Positions 10,206 to 22,103 of a stretch of DNA of 64,000 bases are shown here, in pieces (positions within the stretch are counted from its first letter, which is position 1; each line of letters starts with the position of its first letter). The notes below the pieces were generated by a model that saw only the letters and a program-made list of their open reading frames with translations, did no database searches and was not told where the DNA came from. The position numbers were made by a program, and so were the translations under genes. The stretch is from Pseudo-nitzschia pungens (Eukaryota; Bacillariophyta; Bacillariophyceae; Bacillariales; Bacillariaceae). The stretch lies in NCBI GenBank assembly GCA_037355855.1, contig CM074762.1, positions 1,860,001 to 1,924,000 on the forward strand. Direction: 5' to 3'.

Positions 10206-12634
10206 TCACCATTTGCAATCATTGTCATCCAATAACAACGAGTTGTCATCGAACGGGAGTTCACCCCTGTACATCTGACTTCTAAAGGCATTGGCCCTAG
10301 CTTGTCGTTCCCCGGCGGGTGAATTCATGATAGTTTGTAGCATTCGTTGCATGGCGACATCAGTATTTTGTCGGCATTGTTCTGCTTGTTTGTCTGTTAC
10401 TTGTTCGTACGATACGCGTCGTGAATCGATAGCCAATCCACGAAATGACGATGGATAACCCATTCGTCCTCTAAATGTTGGGCACAAGTCTAGCACATCC
10501 ATCGTTCCTATCGTGTCGTGGTCTTGGCTACAATACCCTCCGTGAGTGATGATGTATCCATCTTCTTCCAAGAATGCGGCAACACCCGTAAATCGTGGCT
10601 TTGGGAAAGTTCCCTTGATGTGCACCCCCCCACTACTGGTAGACGACGATGTTATTTGTCGTGGAGCTTGCTGCTGACGAAAAAAAGTATCGGTTCTTAG
10701 ATCATATGCTATCACTCCATTCGTGGAAGGTCTACCGGATCCAAAAAATAATAACACTGTGTCTCGGGATATCTTGATTCCGTGGTGACATCGTCCAAGA
10801 CAAAGTATTTCCGACGGAGACAGTCTTGACGCAAATTTAGTACTATCAACGTGGCAAGATTTACATCGATTCTTTTGCTGCCTATCCCTATTGCAAAAAG
10901 CAGCAGTGTCAGTGGCTTCTTTGCTGTCGCAATGTAATTTCTTCCATTTCCAAGGAAAAGATTCCTCAAATTTGTTGTGCTTATGCCAGTTATCACCAAG
11001 TTGCAATTCCCAAACCTCACTATTATCTTCGCCAGATCTCAACAAGTCCGCTCCGGAACCACCCCCAAACAACACTAATCGGTTTCGAGTGTCATCCAAT
11101 ACAACGGAATGGCCGTATCTTCCTGTTGGTCTACTGTTTTCGCCATCAGCTCCACACGTCAATTCACAATTTCTAATCCATGTCCAGGTGTTGGTGTCTA
11201 GGATTGCTTCGTTCAATATAGAGCCATCAGCTGCCGAGAAAGATAATAACGTGGAAATGTTCGCATTATAAAGAAAGACGCAATGGAAATGAATGGAAGA
11301 ATCATGGAAGGTGAGCAAAGGCATGAAGTAATATTTCACTTTCGTAAGAAACATGGAAGCGTACTTTTCATTCCGCCAAGTACAACCATGTAACGGTTCA
11401 ACAACAATGTAGATGTATGATATGCACGAGAAAGAAAATGCCGTTCCGGTGAGTCTGGATCGTCATAATCGCCTGGCGGTACTCCATGGGTGACAACATT
11501 CGACCATTCGACTTGGAGTTTTGAGTCCCATTGCCACTCCCAATTGATCAAACTCTCGTAATGATTGTAACCTCTAGTATTGACACTTCGTTGTCGATCT
11601 CTCTTTTCTCGTCGGTGTTGCCGTCGGCCATATGCTTCCTGTCGTAATATCAAAATAGAAACCTGAGAGGTCTCACTCGAGTACCCTCCAGCCCTGAATC
11701 CACCAAATCGAAGGGCACGCATTCGAACAGTCAATTGGGGCGAATCTCCATCGTTTCCAAAATCATATTCTGTCGGCAGTGGAGTTAGTGTCGCACCATA
11801 GACAAACGACGGACTTCTTTCAGATTCTAGTCTCTTCAACTTCCAAAGATGGTGCCTAGGCCTTGAATCATCTCGATTAACATCGTCTTCTCGAGTCCCA
11901 GTACCTGCATTAATGACGTCTTGATCATGGTAAGTGCGTGTACAAAAAATGAGGCACAGAAACAAAAATAAAAATGAGCGAGTTGAAGCGGTTCAGTCTC
12001 AGACAGCATTCAGCATGGCACCCAAATCTTTTCAATAATCACGAAGGCACATACACACACTGTCGTCTTCACAAAAACCACCTGTAATCACGACGATCCG
12101 TTCTTTCGATTTTGCTCCACGTCTTCCTCCTTCCGGAGAAATTAGTGGATCATGAGAAATCGTGCTTGACAATTTTTGCCTTGATAAGACACACGAAATA
12201 TGTCCTTCTCTCTCTGATATTCCGGGAAACCGCCCGTACGGTCGAACCGGGTACCAGTGTATCCCGCCCCCACTCGTGGTTGGATCGGCCTTGTGACAGC
12301 GGAACAAAAACGAATTTTTTGCGTCACGCCAACGATCGCACTGGTGATTGAGGCTTCTTTTCATTTGCTGTCTCTGCGACTCGCAGTCGTTGCGTTCGTA
12401 GCAAGATGCACCGTCTCGACCAGAAAGCATTTCCCAAAAGTTTGTGGATTTTCCCATTCCATTGTGAAGACGTCGATTCACGCTCAGCAGGGACAGAATA
12501 TCTCTCGCGTGTAGGTACATGGCAGTATTTTCCCAAATTTCTTCAGGAAGGAAGTTGTTGCGACATTCTTTCTCTGCTGTAGAGCTTCCTTTCGAATCGG
12601 GCCTGGAATAATCATCGTCGGACGAGCAATGCAT
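10206..12634 (-). CDS. F-box / Kelch-repeat protein, two introns
   Basis: Three exons: 12634..12061, 11904..11365 and 11230..10206, giving about 712 aa. The second intron (134 nt, donor GTACGC, acceptor TCGGCAG) is well placed and keeps the Kelch motif intact (VVLGGMK then DGSILNEA). The first (about 156 nt) has a weak GTGTGT donor beside a better-looking GTATGT that would break frame, so this junction may move by a few codons. Exon 1 encodes an F-box (LPEEIWENTAMYLHARDILS). Kelch blades follow: IVVITGGF, TSTLLLNRYMVVLGG, GHSVVLDDTRNRLVLFGGG and GYIITHGGY. F-box/Kelch proteins usually act as substrate receptors of SCF ubiquitin ligases. CAND1, which recycles such receptors, is encoded 40 kb away. 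The open frame begins at TTG, so the ATG at 12634 is chosen; an upstream exon cannot be excluded. Confidence 0.75.
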
Positions 12635-13941
12635 AGCTTTGTTTCTTCTTTTCAGCAAGTCCCGAGGACTCGACGAATTATTTTTTGAAATGTTCAGTGA
12701 TCAAATCCAGGCGCAGATGGTTATTGCTAGATGATGCTTCAGCTCCGTAGTGTTTCTGAATCTCTAGCGGCGTGTACCAATCTCAAAATCGGTGACAAGT
12801 GACAAGTGGGTTGATATTCGCAGAGTTTAATTTTTGTACGGGTAAGGCTTACCGTAGTTTTCGAAGCCGGGATGTAAATCGTTCCGTAATCTTACTCCTA
12901 CCGTAATTGTTCTTTACAAAAATCTTTTCTGGGTCGGAAGTCGCGAGTGCCCGCTCAAAGATTTAGATAAAAACTGTAATACGTACGAGTTACGAGTAAC
13001 TTAACCTTACTTGTAAGGTTATTACGGTACCTCGTTCCTTTTACTGTAAGGCTAAGGCTAATTACCGTATTGAGATTGAGAAAGAAAACAAGGGGTCATG
13101 ATCAATGGTACAGATCGTACGTAAGACACCATGCTCCAGCACGCCCCAGAACCCAGGACCCGCCACCAACCTCAACCATCAAAACACAATCCACAAGGGC
13201 TCGAGGATCCTGGAGTTCCGATGATGTTAGTGGCGTGTTGACAAAGTGCGCACTTCACATTCTCATGTTAGTAAGAGCTGTCTATTATCACCCGTGAGTA
13301 AGAGTAAGGTTACGACTACAAAAACTCGTAGGTCCTACTCGTAATTATTATCCGTAAGTTACCGGACGATGATTTTTTGATTTTTCCTTCGGAAGGCCGT
13401 CGGCTTAAATAGCGTAATCAGTCTTTTTTGTCCAATCGTTCTCATCTTTTTCTTCTGTGTGGTTGACAACGAAAAGATCTCGCTAAGTAGTGTGTGTCAT
13501 CAATCCAACATCAGAACAGAAAACATGCGAACAGTACAGTAATTACGGTAGATGATGATGACACGAAGATATTATCATCACTGAAACCGATAAACGCGCC
13601 ACCGTAGATCTTACAAAGTGCTAGTAATTTGTATGTACGGTGTCAACTGTACGGAAAGATTACAGAACTCATTACAAGAACGTACCACTTCCGTACGGTA
13701 ACCTTGCCTACTCGTACTACAACATGTAGACAGGTGTAACTTGTGACATGAGCGAACCTATCATCGGATGGCAAAATTCCGATTGCATCAAAACAATGGT
13801 GGCATCACTTCGTAAATCTTACCTGCTTACAAGGTAAGATTATTTGCCATAAAATCAAAATCACACGAAAACTTATCACCGTGTGCTTTGTCTTCTCTTG
13901 TTGAAACATTTAAAGAACAACTCAATACAAAACTCATCACG
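12635..13941. other. Divergent promoter interval dense in dispersed motifs
   Basis: 1.3 kb between the divergently transcribed F-box/Kelch gene and the symporter gene. It has one of the densest runs of the GTAAGGTTA / TACGAGTAA motif family (12,840-13,060 and 13,290-13,360), and a short inverted repeat CTTACC...GGTAAG near 13,830. No gene supported. Confidence 0.5.
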
Positions 13942-15839
13942 ATGTCCGAGATGTACGGCGTCGATGCCACGGATGCCTGGCTCGTCCTTTTTGGCGTCTG
14001 CATTTTCTTCTTTATTCTGGCCGTTGGGTCTATGGACAGGCTTGGGTGCCTTCCATCCTCCCTAAAGGGTTTGTGCCTCCTCAACAAGAGCGGGAGTGAA
14101 GCCCAAACTGTGGATTACTTCCTGAGTGCAAGAAATTCGGCAGGCTACTGGTCCATCGCACTGAGTTTCTTTGCATCCGGAATGGGTGCCTGGGTGGTCT
14201 ACGGTACCACCGAGATGGGTGCAAATCCTGCCCTTTCGTGGCTCGGTGTCTTAGGGTACAGCGGTGCCTCGGCTTTTCCAGCGATTGTCGTTTGTCTACT
14301 TGGACCATACATCAAGGAAAAAACCGGCGAGAATGCCTTCTCTACCACCGATTTCGGACGTAAGCGATACGGACGTCTTATGCAGCTCTCGATTTCTGCC
14401 GTTTCCATCTTTTACATGTTCATCTACATGGTTGCGGAATTGACAAGCATCTCAAATGTATTCGGTCTGTTGACTGGCATCGACAAAAATTCGTTTGGAA
14501 TCGGGGTGACTTGTGTGATTGGTATCTTCACCCTTTCATATACCGGAATCGCCGGGTTGCCGGCTTCAATCGTTACTGATCGCTTTCAGGGATTGATCAT
14601 GGCATTTTTGGTGATTATATTGACTATTGCGGTCTGTTCTTTTGACGAAAACCAGGTCACCCGAGAAGAATTCAAGCTGGCATCTTCATGGACCGTTGAA
14701 GGCCTGATGGCGATGGTCACTTTGGTAATTGCGATTTTGTGTGCCGAACTTTTCAACCAAGCCACTTGGCAGCGTGTTTGGGCAGCGGAGAGTGTCCCAG
14801 CGATGAGAAAGGTAAGAATCTCCTCTGTATTCTTGCCATTGCCATTGCCTTGTTTCCAGGTTGATTCAAAACGTAGCATTCGCAAAAACTTCATCCATAA
14901 CATTTTTTCCGCCCATACTTTTATTCTACGCGTCTCTTGCCGACACAGGGGTTCGCTCTTGGAAGTGTCTTCGTCTTCATGTTGATGATGTTCTTCGGAA
15001 TCATGGGAATGATCGCGTACTCGAAAGACCCTGTATCTTATGATTCGTTTGAAAAGTTTTCATTTCTCGCCTTTTTCGACTTGCTGTTGCCGCTCGGAAA
15101 CGCATGGCACATCGTCGTCTTGATTTTCATTACTGCACTCGCGGCATCCTCGCTCGATTCATTGCAAAACGGACTCAACTCCATCTTTTACCGTGATGCC
15201 CTACGTGCTGGATACAATGCCCACGTCACTGCATCCGTGCTGGTCACCCTGATGAACATTCCCGCTATTGCATTGGCTTCGAAAAAAATCTCGGTCCTTG
15301 GATTGTTTTTGGTTGCCGATTTAGTCTGCGCCACTGCTGTCTTCCCAACCTTTTTGGGACTGCAGGAAACCGATAAGCTCGGAGGATTGTTGCCCGCGCC
15401 GACTGAAAAAGGTGCCTTCCTAGGGTTCATCTCTGGAATTGTAACCGTTTTGATCAATGGTAAAATCAACGGCCAACCTGGTTTCCAATATTTCTGGCTC
15501 AGAAATGATGGTATCTGCGCCCTTTGTGGAGTTGAGACCATGGTAACTTTTATTGTGACCCCCTTGGTTGCCGGGGTAATGACCTATGTCTTCACTCATT
15601 TGGACATTTTGATTTTTGGCGAAGAACGTGCCAGACGCCCCTGCTTTTGCACGGGTGACGAGGATGGCGAAGAGGCGGTTGCCACAGGTGAGGAAGATGC
15701 CAAGGATGTTGAAAAGGCTGTCGCCGATGATGGCAAGGATGTTGAAAAGGCTGTCGCCGATGATAGCAAGGATGTGGAGAAGCCCTTGGACCAAGATGCT
15801 GTCGAGAAGGAGGCTGTAAGCCAGTCTGCCTCGGCCTAA
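13942..15839 (+). CDS. Sodium:solute symporter (SSS) family transporter
   Basis: Two exons, 13942..14811 and 14949..15839, with a 137-nt phase-0 intron (AAG|GTAAGA ... CACAG|GGG), giving 586 aa. The protein has about 13 hydrophobic segments. It carries SSS-family features: a DYFLSARNSAGYW segment after TM1, a glycine-rich TM2 region (ASGMGAWVVYGTTEMGA) and GIAGLPASIVTDRFQG. Members use the sodium gradient to import sugars, amino acids, urea, vitamins or anions; the substrate here cannot be called. The cytosolic tail (about 15,650-15,830) is acidic and contains a tandem 10-residue repeat of the form DVEKAVADD(G/S)K. The frame opens 18 codons earlier at TTG; I choose the ATG at 13942. It is separated by 1.4 kb from the next gene on the same strand. 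Confidence 0.85.
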
Positions 15840-17209
15840 GTGAATTCATGTCGATATTCTTGCACCTTGCGTCGACTGCGTCGAGGTGACTATTATTTGA
15901 TCTTTCACAATGGTCCTTTTTGTTTGTTTGCGGGAGCGTACCGGTAGCTGAGATCCAATGTATCATTTCATTATTACAATGATGATATCGAAAACCGCTT
16001 GAACCTGATCATGGTAATTCATGCGTGAGGGAAGAACAAACACAAAGGCTTCATTGTGAATTTGTTTGTATGATTGATTGATTACAGTATGAGTGAGGCT
16101 TGGTATTATTTTCTTCTTGCGACACAGCATGAGTGGTGCCGGCTTAGTTGATCACGAGAAGAATCGTTTTTCGACTTTTATTGACTCTTGATGAGTATTC
16201 TCTCCCAGATGAAACAACTTCAAGAATGATTCAATGAGAGAATTTCATCCAAGTAGGTTTTCTAAAGATAATGATACCTTTTCTTACAAAATAAGTTCAC
16301 GTTCAATTGTATCGGCATACGTAAGGGGTAGGAAAAGGTATAACATATCGAATATGACATCACTCGTGGTAAAACGTTATTCGAACTGCCCCTTATTCTT
16401 TATCTTCTCCGCTGGAAGACATCCTTCCACCAGGTAATAGTACTTGTGTGTCTCTGGTGAGAACAGACAAATCACTGTTGTGAGTGAACCAGGGCTTCGA
16501 CCATGCGTACCCTCTTATTTACCCCGTTTGTTCGGAATTCCGTCAGAATGTTTTTCAGTGGATTGCCGCACTGCACCAAAACATAGAACATTCAACTACC
16601 AATACTCAATGGGTGGCATTTCGCCATGCTTTCGTTTGTTTGACCACTTGATGACTTATTGGCCTTGGTTTGGTGTGATTTACATTACGAAGTACGTAGT
16701 ATTATTTATGGAGCCTACACGTATAGTCCTTGCATTCTGCAATACGGTACGACACCTTGGACGTTGCCATCTTCAAATCTACAAGAATCTAGTGAATAGT
16801 CAATAAAATGTTAGAATGATGAATGATGAATGATGAATGAACGTAGAAAAGATCGTAAATTCAAAATTTTGAGAATTTCATCCGATTTTGATTTGGGTCT
16901 TTTTAACGCCTTTCGAGCATATTTTTCCATCTGACTCGTGAACGAAGATCAATTCGATGTCATCTAACAACAGAGCAGTCAGCATCCCATCAATACACAC
17001 CTCGATCGTTACTGTTACTGTTATTGTTTTCATCTACAGTTTAACGACAATAATTGAAGTCACAACCCCGGTGTATTCGATACACAACGAAAACTCACTA
17101 CTGTACGTGTAAGGCAATCGATCCCATCTCATCACATCGGAACGGATCAGGCTCACAAATCTTGGAAAAGTAACATTTTTCTTTTGCAAGTAGAGTACAG
17201 TGTGGTGAC
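15840..17209. other. Gene-free interval
   Basis: About 1.4 kb between two + strand genes. It holds a short tandem repeat at 16,815-16,842 and the promoter of the PTAR1-like gene. A 120-codon frame at 16444-16806 has no recognisable content and is not called. Confidence 0.5.
16815..16842. repeat. Short tandem repeat (GAATGAT)n
   Basis: Four copies of a 7-nt unit, GAATGAT, in the gene-free stretch before the PTAR1-like gene. Confidence 0.8.
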
Positions 17210-19102
17210 ATGGCTGGAGACGACAACGATGGGATTTCCGACTCGTCGGCTACTACTGGTCGCACCGGCAATCAAAGCTACACTTCCAAGGACCTCGTCG
17301 GAACGCTGTTGATCCAGCGGATCGTTGGATTCTTAGATCAGGGACCATCCGATTTCGCAATCACTCTCCTTCCCGATGCGGAACCATCCATGGTGGAAAC
17401 GAAGGAGGAAGAAGTAACCAACGCCGAAGAAGGAGAGGCCAACCCGCATCAGGCTCTTTCCAGTGACGAGCGTTCCCTGTTGCAAACTTCTACGGTATTG
17501 ATGCAGGAACCGACGTGCGATGATTCTGCAAAACGGGGTGGGCACCTGGGATTAGACGCCAGACACTTGCCCCGGATTGCTAGGATTATTCGCAAAGCGT
17601 ACTTCCAAGCCAAGGCAACGCTGAGAACAGCATCATCGTCATCGTCATCGTCATCGTCACCATCAACCCCACCATGGCAGGAAACCGAAGAATTGTTTCG
17701 CGTAACATCTTGTCTGTTGCTGATCCAACCGGATCACGCTACGGCCTGGGCAGATAGGCGCCGATGCCTGCTGTCCTTTCAATACCTCGACGTGGAACCC
17801 GCCAACCGGTTGGCTCCTGCGAGTGAGACAAACGGTGAAGGCGATAACGGTAGCAAACACGATCAAGAAGCCAGGGCGTCGTCCCTACTGTGGAACAAAG
17901 AGATGGAATATCTCGATCTCCTCGTAACTCAGCACTCAAAGGCGTGAGTATTGCAGAGTATTTATTCCTTTGCGCGCGGTTTTGTTGCGATGCTTTCCAA
18001 TTCGTTCCTTCCATTGTTGATTGACTTCGTTTCTTGTGTCTTCTATTCTCCAAACCAACCAAAAAACAGACCATCGTATTGGGCCCATCGAAAATATGTT
18101 CTCCGGCAGTTGATGCAAGACATCCAGAAATCCGACCAATGCCGTGGCGTCCTCGACAGGGCAAACAAAACCAAACATAACTTGTTTTTGCGGGAAGTCA
18201 AGACCTGCACCGACGTTGCCGAAAAATTTCCAAAAAATTATTACGCTTGGACCCATCGGAGGTACTTGTGGGATAAGATTTTCAGAGAGGATCGGGTCGA
18301 TGTTGGTAACGCTGAAAACAAAGGGTTCTGCGTTGAAAACGAGCGAGAATGGGAAGATCAACTACAAGAACGAAAAATGTATCGACAACTCTTAGAAACC
18401 GAGTTGTGGGTGAGAATGTTGCAAGAATGGCTCCCGAGGCACCCGGCCGACCACTCGGCGGTCCATTACTCGTGCCAGATTCTAGACCTTCTACTGAAAG
18501 CCACCATAACACAAGAATTTGGCGACCAACGGGAGCAGCAAGCAAACATCGAATCGATCTGCAAGGCAGCCCTGGAAAAGGTTCGGTCTCTCCTGTCCAA
18601 GTATTCGTGCGAAAATTACGAGAGCCTGTGGATTCTTCGCCGACTGACGTGTAAAATACTTTGGAAGAACATTTTTTGTACTTGCATGGCGGAAACAGGA
18701 ACCGCCACGACGGTACTGCTCACGAAACGGAAAGGCCTGGCTAGTCGACTGGTAAAGGAAGATCTGGTCAGGACCCTTTCCTCTTCGCTGGGCATGAACA
18801 TCCAAAGCCTTCAACAGCTGGGTCAAGATGGTGCAATCCAGGATGATCCCAGAGAGCAAAAAAATGACAACATTCACGCCTGGACCTTCCTTGCATGGTG
18901 CCTCGAAAATCTCGATGGAATCGATAATGACCATGTTGATGACGACACCAAATTCTTTACCCCGTGGCTCCGAGAAACCATCTGGAGGCACATAACATTG
19001 TCCAGACCGACTGGATCAAAGCAACACAATGCTCTAATGTATACCTCGCCATCGTCGCCATTCTCGGAAATCCTGACAAGGGCGAATGCGACGATTACAT
19101 AA
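17210..19102 (+). CDS. PTAR1: PTAR1-like prenyltransferase alpha-subunit repeat protein
   Basis: Two exons, 17210..17943 and 18070..19102, with a 126-nt intron (GC|GTGAGT ... AACAG|A) giving 588 aa. The join reads HSKAPSYWAHRKYVL and restores the first clear alpha repeat. Repeats of the protein prenyltransferase alpha type are visible: DHATAWADRRRCLL, PSYWAHRKYVLRQL, FPKNYYAWTHRRYLWDKI, HPADHSAVHYSCQILDLL and NYESLWILRRLTCKI. PTAR1 family members resemble the Rab/farnesyl transferase alpha subunit, and in animals PTAR1 is the alpha subunit of a geranylgeranyltransferase (type III) that acts on SNARE Ykt6. That role here is inferred. Start context is gacATGg. A Ser run from (TCG/TCA)n lies in exon 1. 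It ends 141 bp from the patatin gene, which is transcribed toward it. Confidence 0.85.
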
Positions 19103-19243
19103 CTAGCTACTACCACAAAGACATAGTGCGTGTACAATAGAATATCGTTGTTCTATTGTTTTCCCATTCGTTATTCGAATCGTTCCAGCAGGTCGTAGGT
19201 GTACTCGCGGGGCTATTTCCAAAAGGTAGCAGCAAAATTATCG

Positions 19244-20767
19244 TCAACCCAACCGGACCTCTTCGTCGAGAACGGACGACGCATCGATCTGGAGCACGTA
19301 ATGCCGTGATTGCGATTGCGATTGTGATTTTGATCGTCCTCGCTGTCGCTGTCGCTGTCCCCGACTCTCTTTTCCCGTTCCTTCCCCGTCCGCCCCCGTG
19401 GCGACCGCGGCAATGGGACGATCCATGGCCTCCCTCAGCGCGGTCCGGGCCGCTCGAACGGCGAGGGGCCCGTTCGCCATTGCCAGCGGCCCGCACCTCG
19501 GCAGTCCGTGGATGGAGAGCGACAAGACCGAATCGAGGTCCGCCTCGTCGATCCCCAGGCTCTCGGAGATTTCCCCGGGTCCGGGGGGGGCGGATACAAA
19601 GCCTCCCACCACCATGTTGAGGACCCGGATTTTTGTGTTTGCCGCTGGTCGATGCGATTCGTCGTCGTTGTTGTCGTTGTTGTCGTTGTCGTTGTTGTTG
19701 TTGTTGGTTTGCAGTATGTCCCGCAACCCATTGAATCCGGCCCAATCGAAAATGCCACCGTCGATCAGCAAGGAGTAATGATTGGTTTCCGCGGAAGAGC
19801 CGTCCTTGTTATCATCGGTGGTGGTTGTGTTGCCGCCGCCGGGAGATCGTTCCAGCCAACCCACGGGCTGGAACAGCCCCGGAAAACACGCCGAGGCCCG
19901 CGCGGCCCGCGCCATCGACCCCCGGCTCAGGATCTTGGCGGTGGGGAGGTAGGTCTCCGCGAGGAAGCTCCAGGGAGCCGTCCACCGCGAGCGCCCCCCG
20001 GTGGTCTCGGTCGGGAGAATGTCCACGGCCGATACCGCCACGGGGACGAGGGACTGCTCGAGGTGCAGCTGCGCGAGCGGCCGGGAGGCGGTGGTTGCGT
20101 TCGCGTTCGCGGAAGAATCCGCACCGCCCAAACTTCCCGACGACAGAATGGGCGAGGCGGACCGCAGAAAGTCCGCCATGATCGATTCGAAGCGGTCTCC
20201 CTTGAGGAAGCCCCCCAGGCCGCCGGGATCGGCAAAGTCCGCCAGGCCGAGCGTCGACACAAAGTCGGAGGCGCGGTGGGGCGAGATTCCCGCCGCCAGC
20301 AGGATGGCCGCCATGGCGCCGGCGGAGGCACCGGCGACCCCGCGAAAGACCTTTCGCTCGACCAGCTTGGAACCGCGCGTGTTGCCGCGTTCGGCTTCGC
20401 CCGGGTCGTCGTCGTCGTGGTGGTCGCCGCCGCCAAAGAGCGCGTCTTCCATTCCGGCGAGCGCGCCAAAGTATCCGAAAAATCCGAAGAATGCGGGGCC
20501 CATGGCCAGGTACACGTCGAAGTCACCACTAACCTTGCCACTCTCACTATCATTGTTTCGGTTCCCGTTTTTTCTGTCATTGTTTGGCATCAAGTACTCC
20601 CGGAGAGTCGTCACGGGGACGGAAGGGGTGCTTTCGTCGGATGCCGTTGGAACCGCCGGCGCCGCCAAGCAAGAACCGTTCCGTGCGGATGATTGGAACA
20701 GTGCCAAGAGTCCCAGTGACGATAGTAGCAACCTTTTGTAGGACACGGAATCGAGTGTTTTCGTCAT
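19244..20767 (-). CDS. Patatin-like phospholipase, secreted or plastid-targeted
   Basis: 507-aa frame. The catalytic dyad of patatin lipases is present: Ser in GASAG (VAGASAGAMAAI) and Asp in DGG (LLIDGGIFDW). A Gly-rich oxyanion-hole region (GPAFFGFFGYFGAL) precedes it. Patatins cleave acyl chains from phospho- and galactolipids. The N-terminus (KRLLLSSLGLLALF ... SCLAAPA) looks like a cleavable signal peptide; the usual diatom plastid motif with Phe at +1 is not evident. The open frame extends further upstream but without ATG, so I start at 20767. Two low-complexity inserts break the fold: an Asn/Asp run encoded by (GTT)n-type DNA near 19,660-19,700 and an Arg/Gln/Ser-rich run near 19,310-19,390. 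The gene is strikingly GC-rich, so long antisense frames exist that are not genes. Confidence 0.8.
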   Translation of the reverse strand: MTKTLDSVSYKRLLLSSLGLLALFQSSARNGSCLAAPAVPTASDESTPSVPVTTLREYLMPNNDRKNGNRNNDSESGKVSGDFDVYLAMGPAFFGFFGYFGALAGMEDALFGGGDHHDDDDPGEAERGNTRGSKLVERKVFRGVAGASAGAMAAILLAAGISPHRASDFVSTLGLADFADPGGLGGFLKGDRFESIMADFLRSASPILSSGSLGGADSSANANATTASRPLAQLHLEQSLVPVAVSAVDILPTETTGGRSRWTAPWSFLAETYLPTAKILSRGSMARAARASACFPGLFQPVGWLERSPGGGNTTTTDDNKDGSSAETNHYSLLIDGGIFDWAGFNGLRDILQTNNNNNDNDNNDNNDDESHRPAANTKIRVLNMVVGGFVSAPPGPGEISESLGIDEADLDSVLSLSIHGLPRCGPLAMANGPLAVRAARTALREAMDRPIAAVATGADGEGTGKESRGQRQRQRGRSKSQSQSQSRHYVLQIDASSVLDEEVRLG

Positions 20768-22103
20768 TTTCTTTATCGTTATCGCTCCGGTTTCGGAGGC
20801 ACTTGCACGGAACAAATAATAATAAGAGATAACAATTACAGTAAGTAAGTATTTATTTTGGAAACACAAAACGAATTAACATGGATTGTGCGATTCCAAA
20901 TCGAACGACGTCATCATTGGCGGAAGGATGGAAGAGTTTTTGCTCTTGCTCATACGATTTTAAGACTTGCGCGCAACACGCCGATGAAATAGCGGAGCAA
21001 TCAGTCAGTCACCCAATGTGATAACTTACTAAGGTCTTACTACATCCCCTGAGTTTAATAGCCTCCATGCACGTATCAAGAACGTACTTTGATGACCTAC
21101 CGGTACCAGGGTAACCTTACCCGGTACTTAAGATACGTAAGTACTCGTATTACAAAGTACTATGAGGAGTGGGCCTATGAGTCAGATAGTAGTCATACCT
21201 ATAAAATTTATTACAACATAATACATACCAACCTTGTGTTAGAAATTACGAAGTAAGTTCCTTCAGTTTGATCAATCCGTACATCCGGGTTTTTTTGACA
21301 CTTATACCTATACATCCGGGTTTCTTTTACATTTATAATTCTACATCCGGTTTTTTTGGACAGTTATATATCCGGGTTTCTTTTACATTTATAATTCTAC
21401 ATCCGGGTTTTTTTACACTTATACATCCGGTTTTCAGCATCATATTTACGGTAGAAGGTCAGACATAGTGTGGAGGTGTATGGCTGGGGAGAAAGGAATA
21501 GGTTTGTTGATCCGCTCCCACAGGGAACAGCACTCCTCATTGTCGTCGGCTTGGTGTTGGCCAAGGGACAATGAGGTGAGCAGATGGGGAAGGCATCGTC
21601 CCGCACCTCCGTGCCCGGTAGCGGCTGCGTCCCTTGTGCGGGCACCGCATTGTGCCCGTCTACAGTACGCGCGCTGTCGGCCCTCTCGTGACACTTACCT
21701 ACCTACCATTGGGACCTTCCTCACATACGTCGTAGTGCTCGTCACGGCGCGCGCGGCAAGTTCACAGGTGGTGCGCGTGGAGGTGCGGGCGTGTCCCCCA
21801 CCCGCATCCTGCAGTTGCGGTGACCTGTGTCTTGCCCAACAGCAACGCTTTTGCCGTTGACATTATTTGGGTTGGAGCTCCAAGCCTCTCGATCCTCGAT
21901 GAACCTTCGACAATGAGAAAATTGTACGGTAATCTTAAGGTTTACCGTAAGGTTACTGTGCTGCATCGGTTGATACAAGCACTCGAATGAGTCAGTCAGT
22001 CCCAATACTCGTACAACATACCGTAATTACCGTAACTCGGAACAGCGGTGTCAAAAAGTAGTAAGATTTACAGTAAGGTTACTTCGTAATAGTGTGACAT
22101 GTC
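20768..22103. other. Divergent intergenic interval
   Basis: 1.3 kb between the 5' ends of the patatin and ARL6IP4-like genes. It contains a tandem CATCCGGGTTT repeat (21281-21435), a GC-rich patch (21,470-21,860) with no convincing gene, and clusters of the dispersed GTAAGGTTA-type motif at 21,100-21,160 and 21,920-22,090. Confidence 0.5.
21281..21435 (+). repeat. Tandem CATCCGG(G/T)TTTTTT repeat
   Basis: Six copies of a 24-31 nt unit containing CATCCGGGTTTCTTTTACA or close variants. Two adjacent units share an identical TTTCTTTTACATTTATAA stretch. Non-coding. Confidence 0.85.

Noticed and set aside
19508..20741. Long + strand frames (up to 394 codons) across the patatin gene
   Set aside because: Antisense shadows of a GC-rich coding region; only the - strand frame has catalytic motifs.
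21281..21435. CRISPR-like spaced repeat
   Set aside because: Spacers are similar to each other, units are variable in length and the genome is eukaryotic; it is a simple tandem repeat.
21468..21860. 130-codon + strand frame in a GC-rich patch
   Set aside because: It begins at GTG, has no recognisable motif, and an antisense frame of similar length exists.
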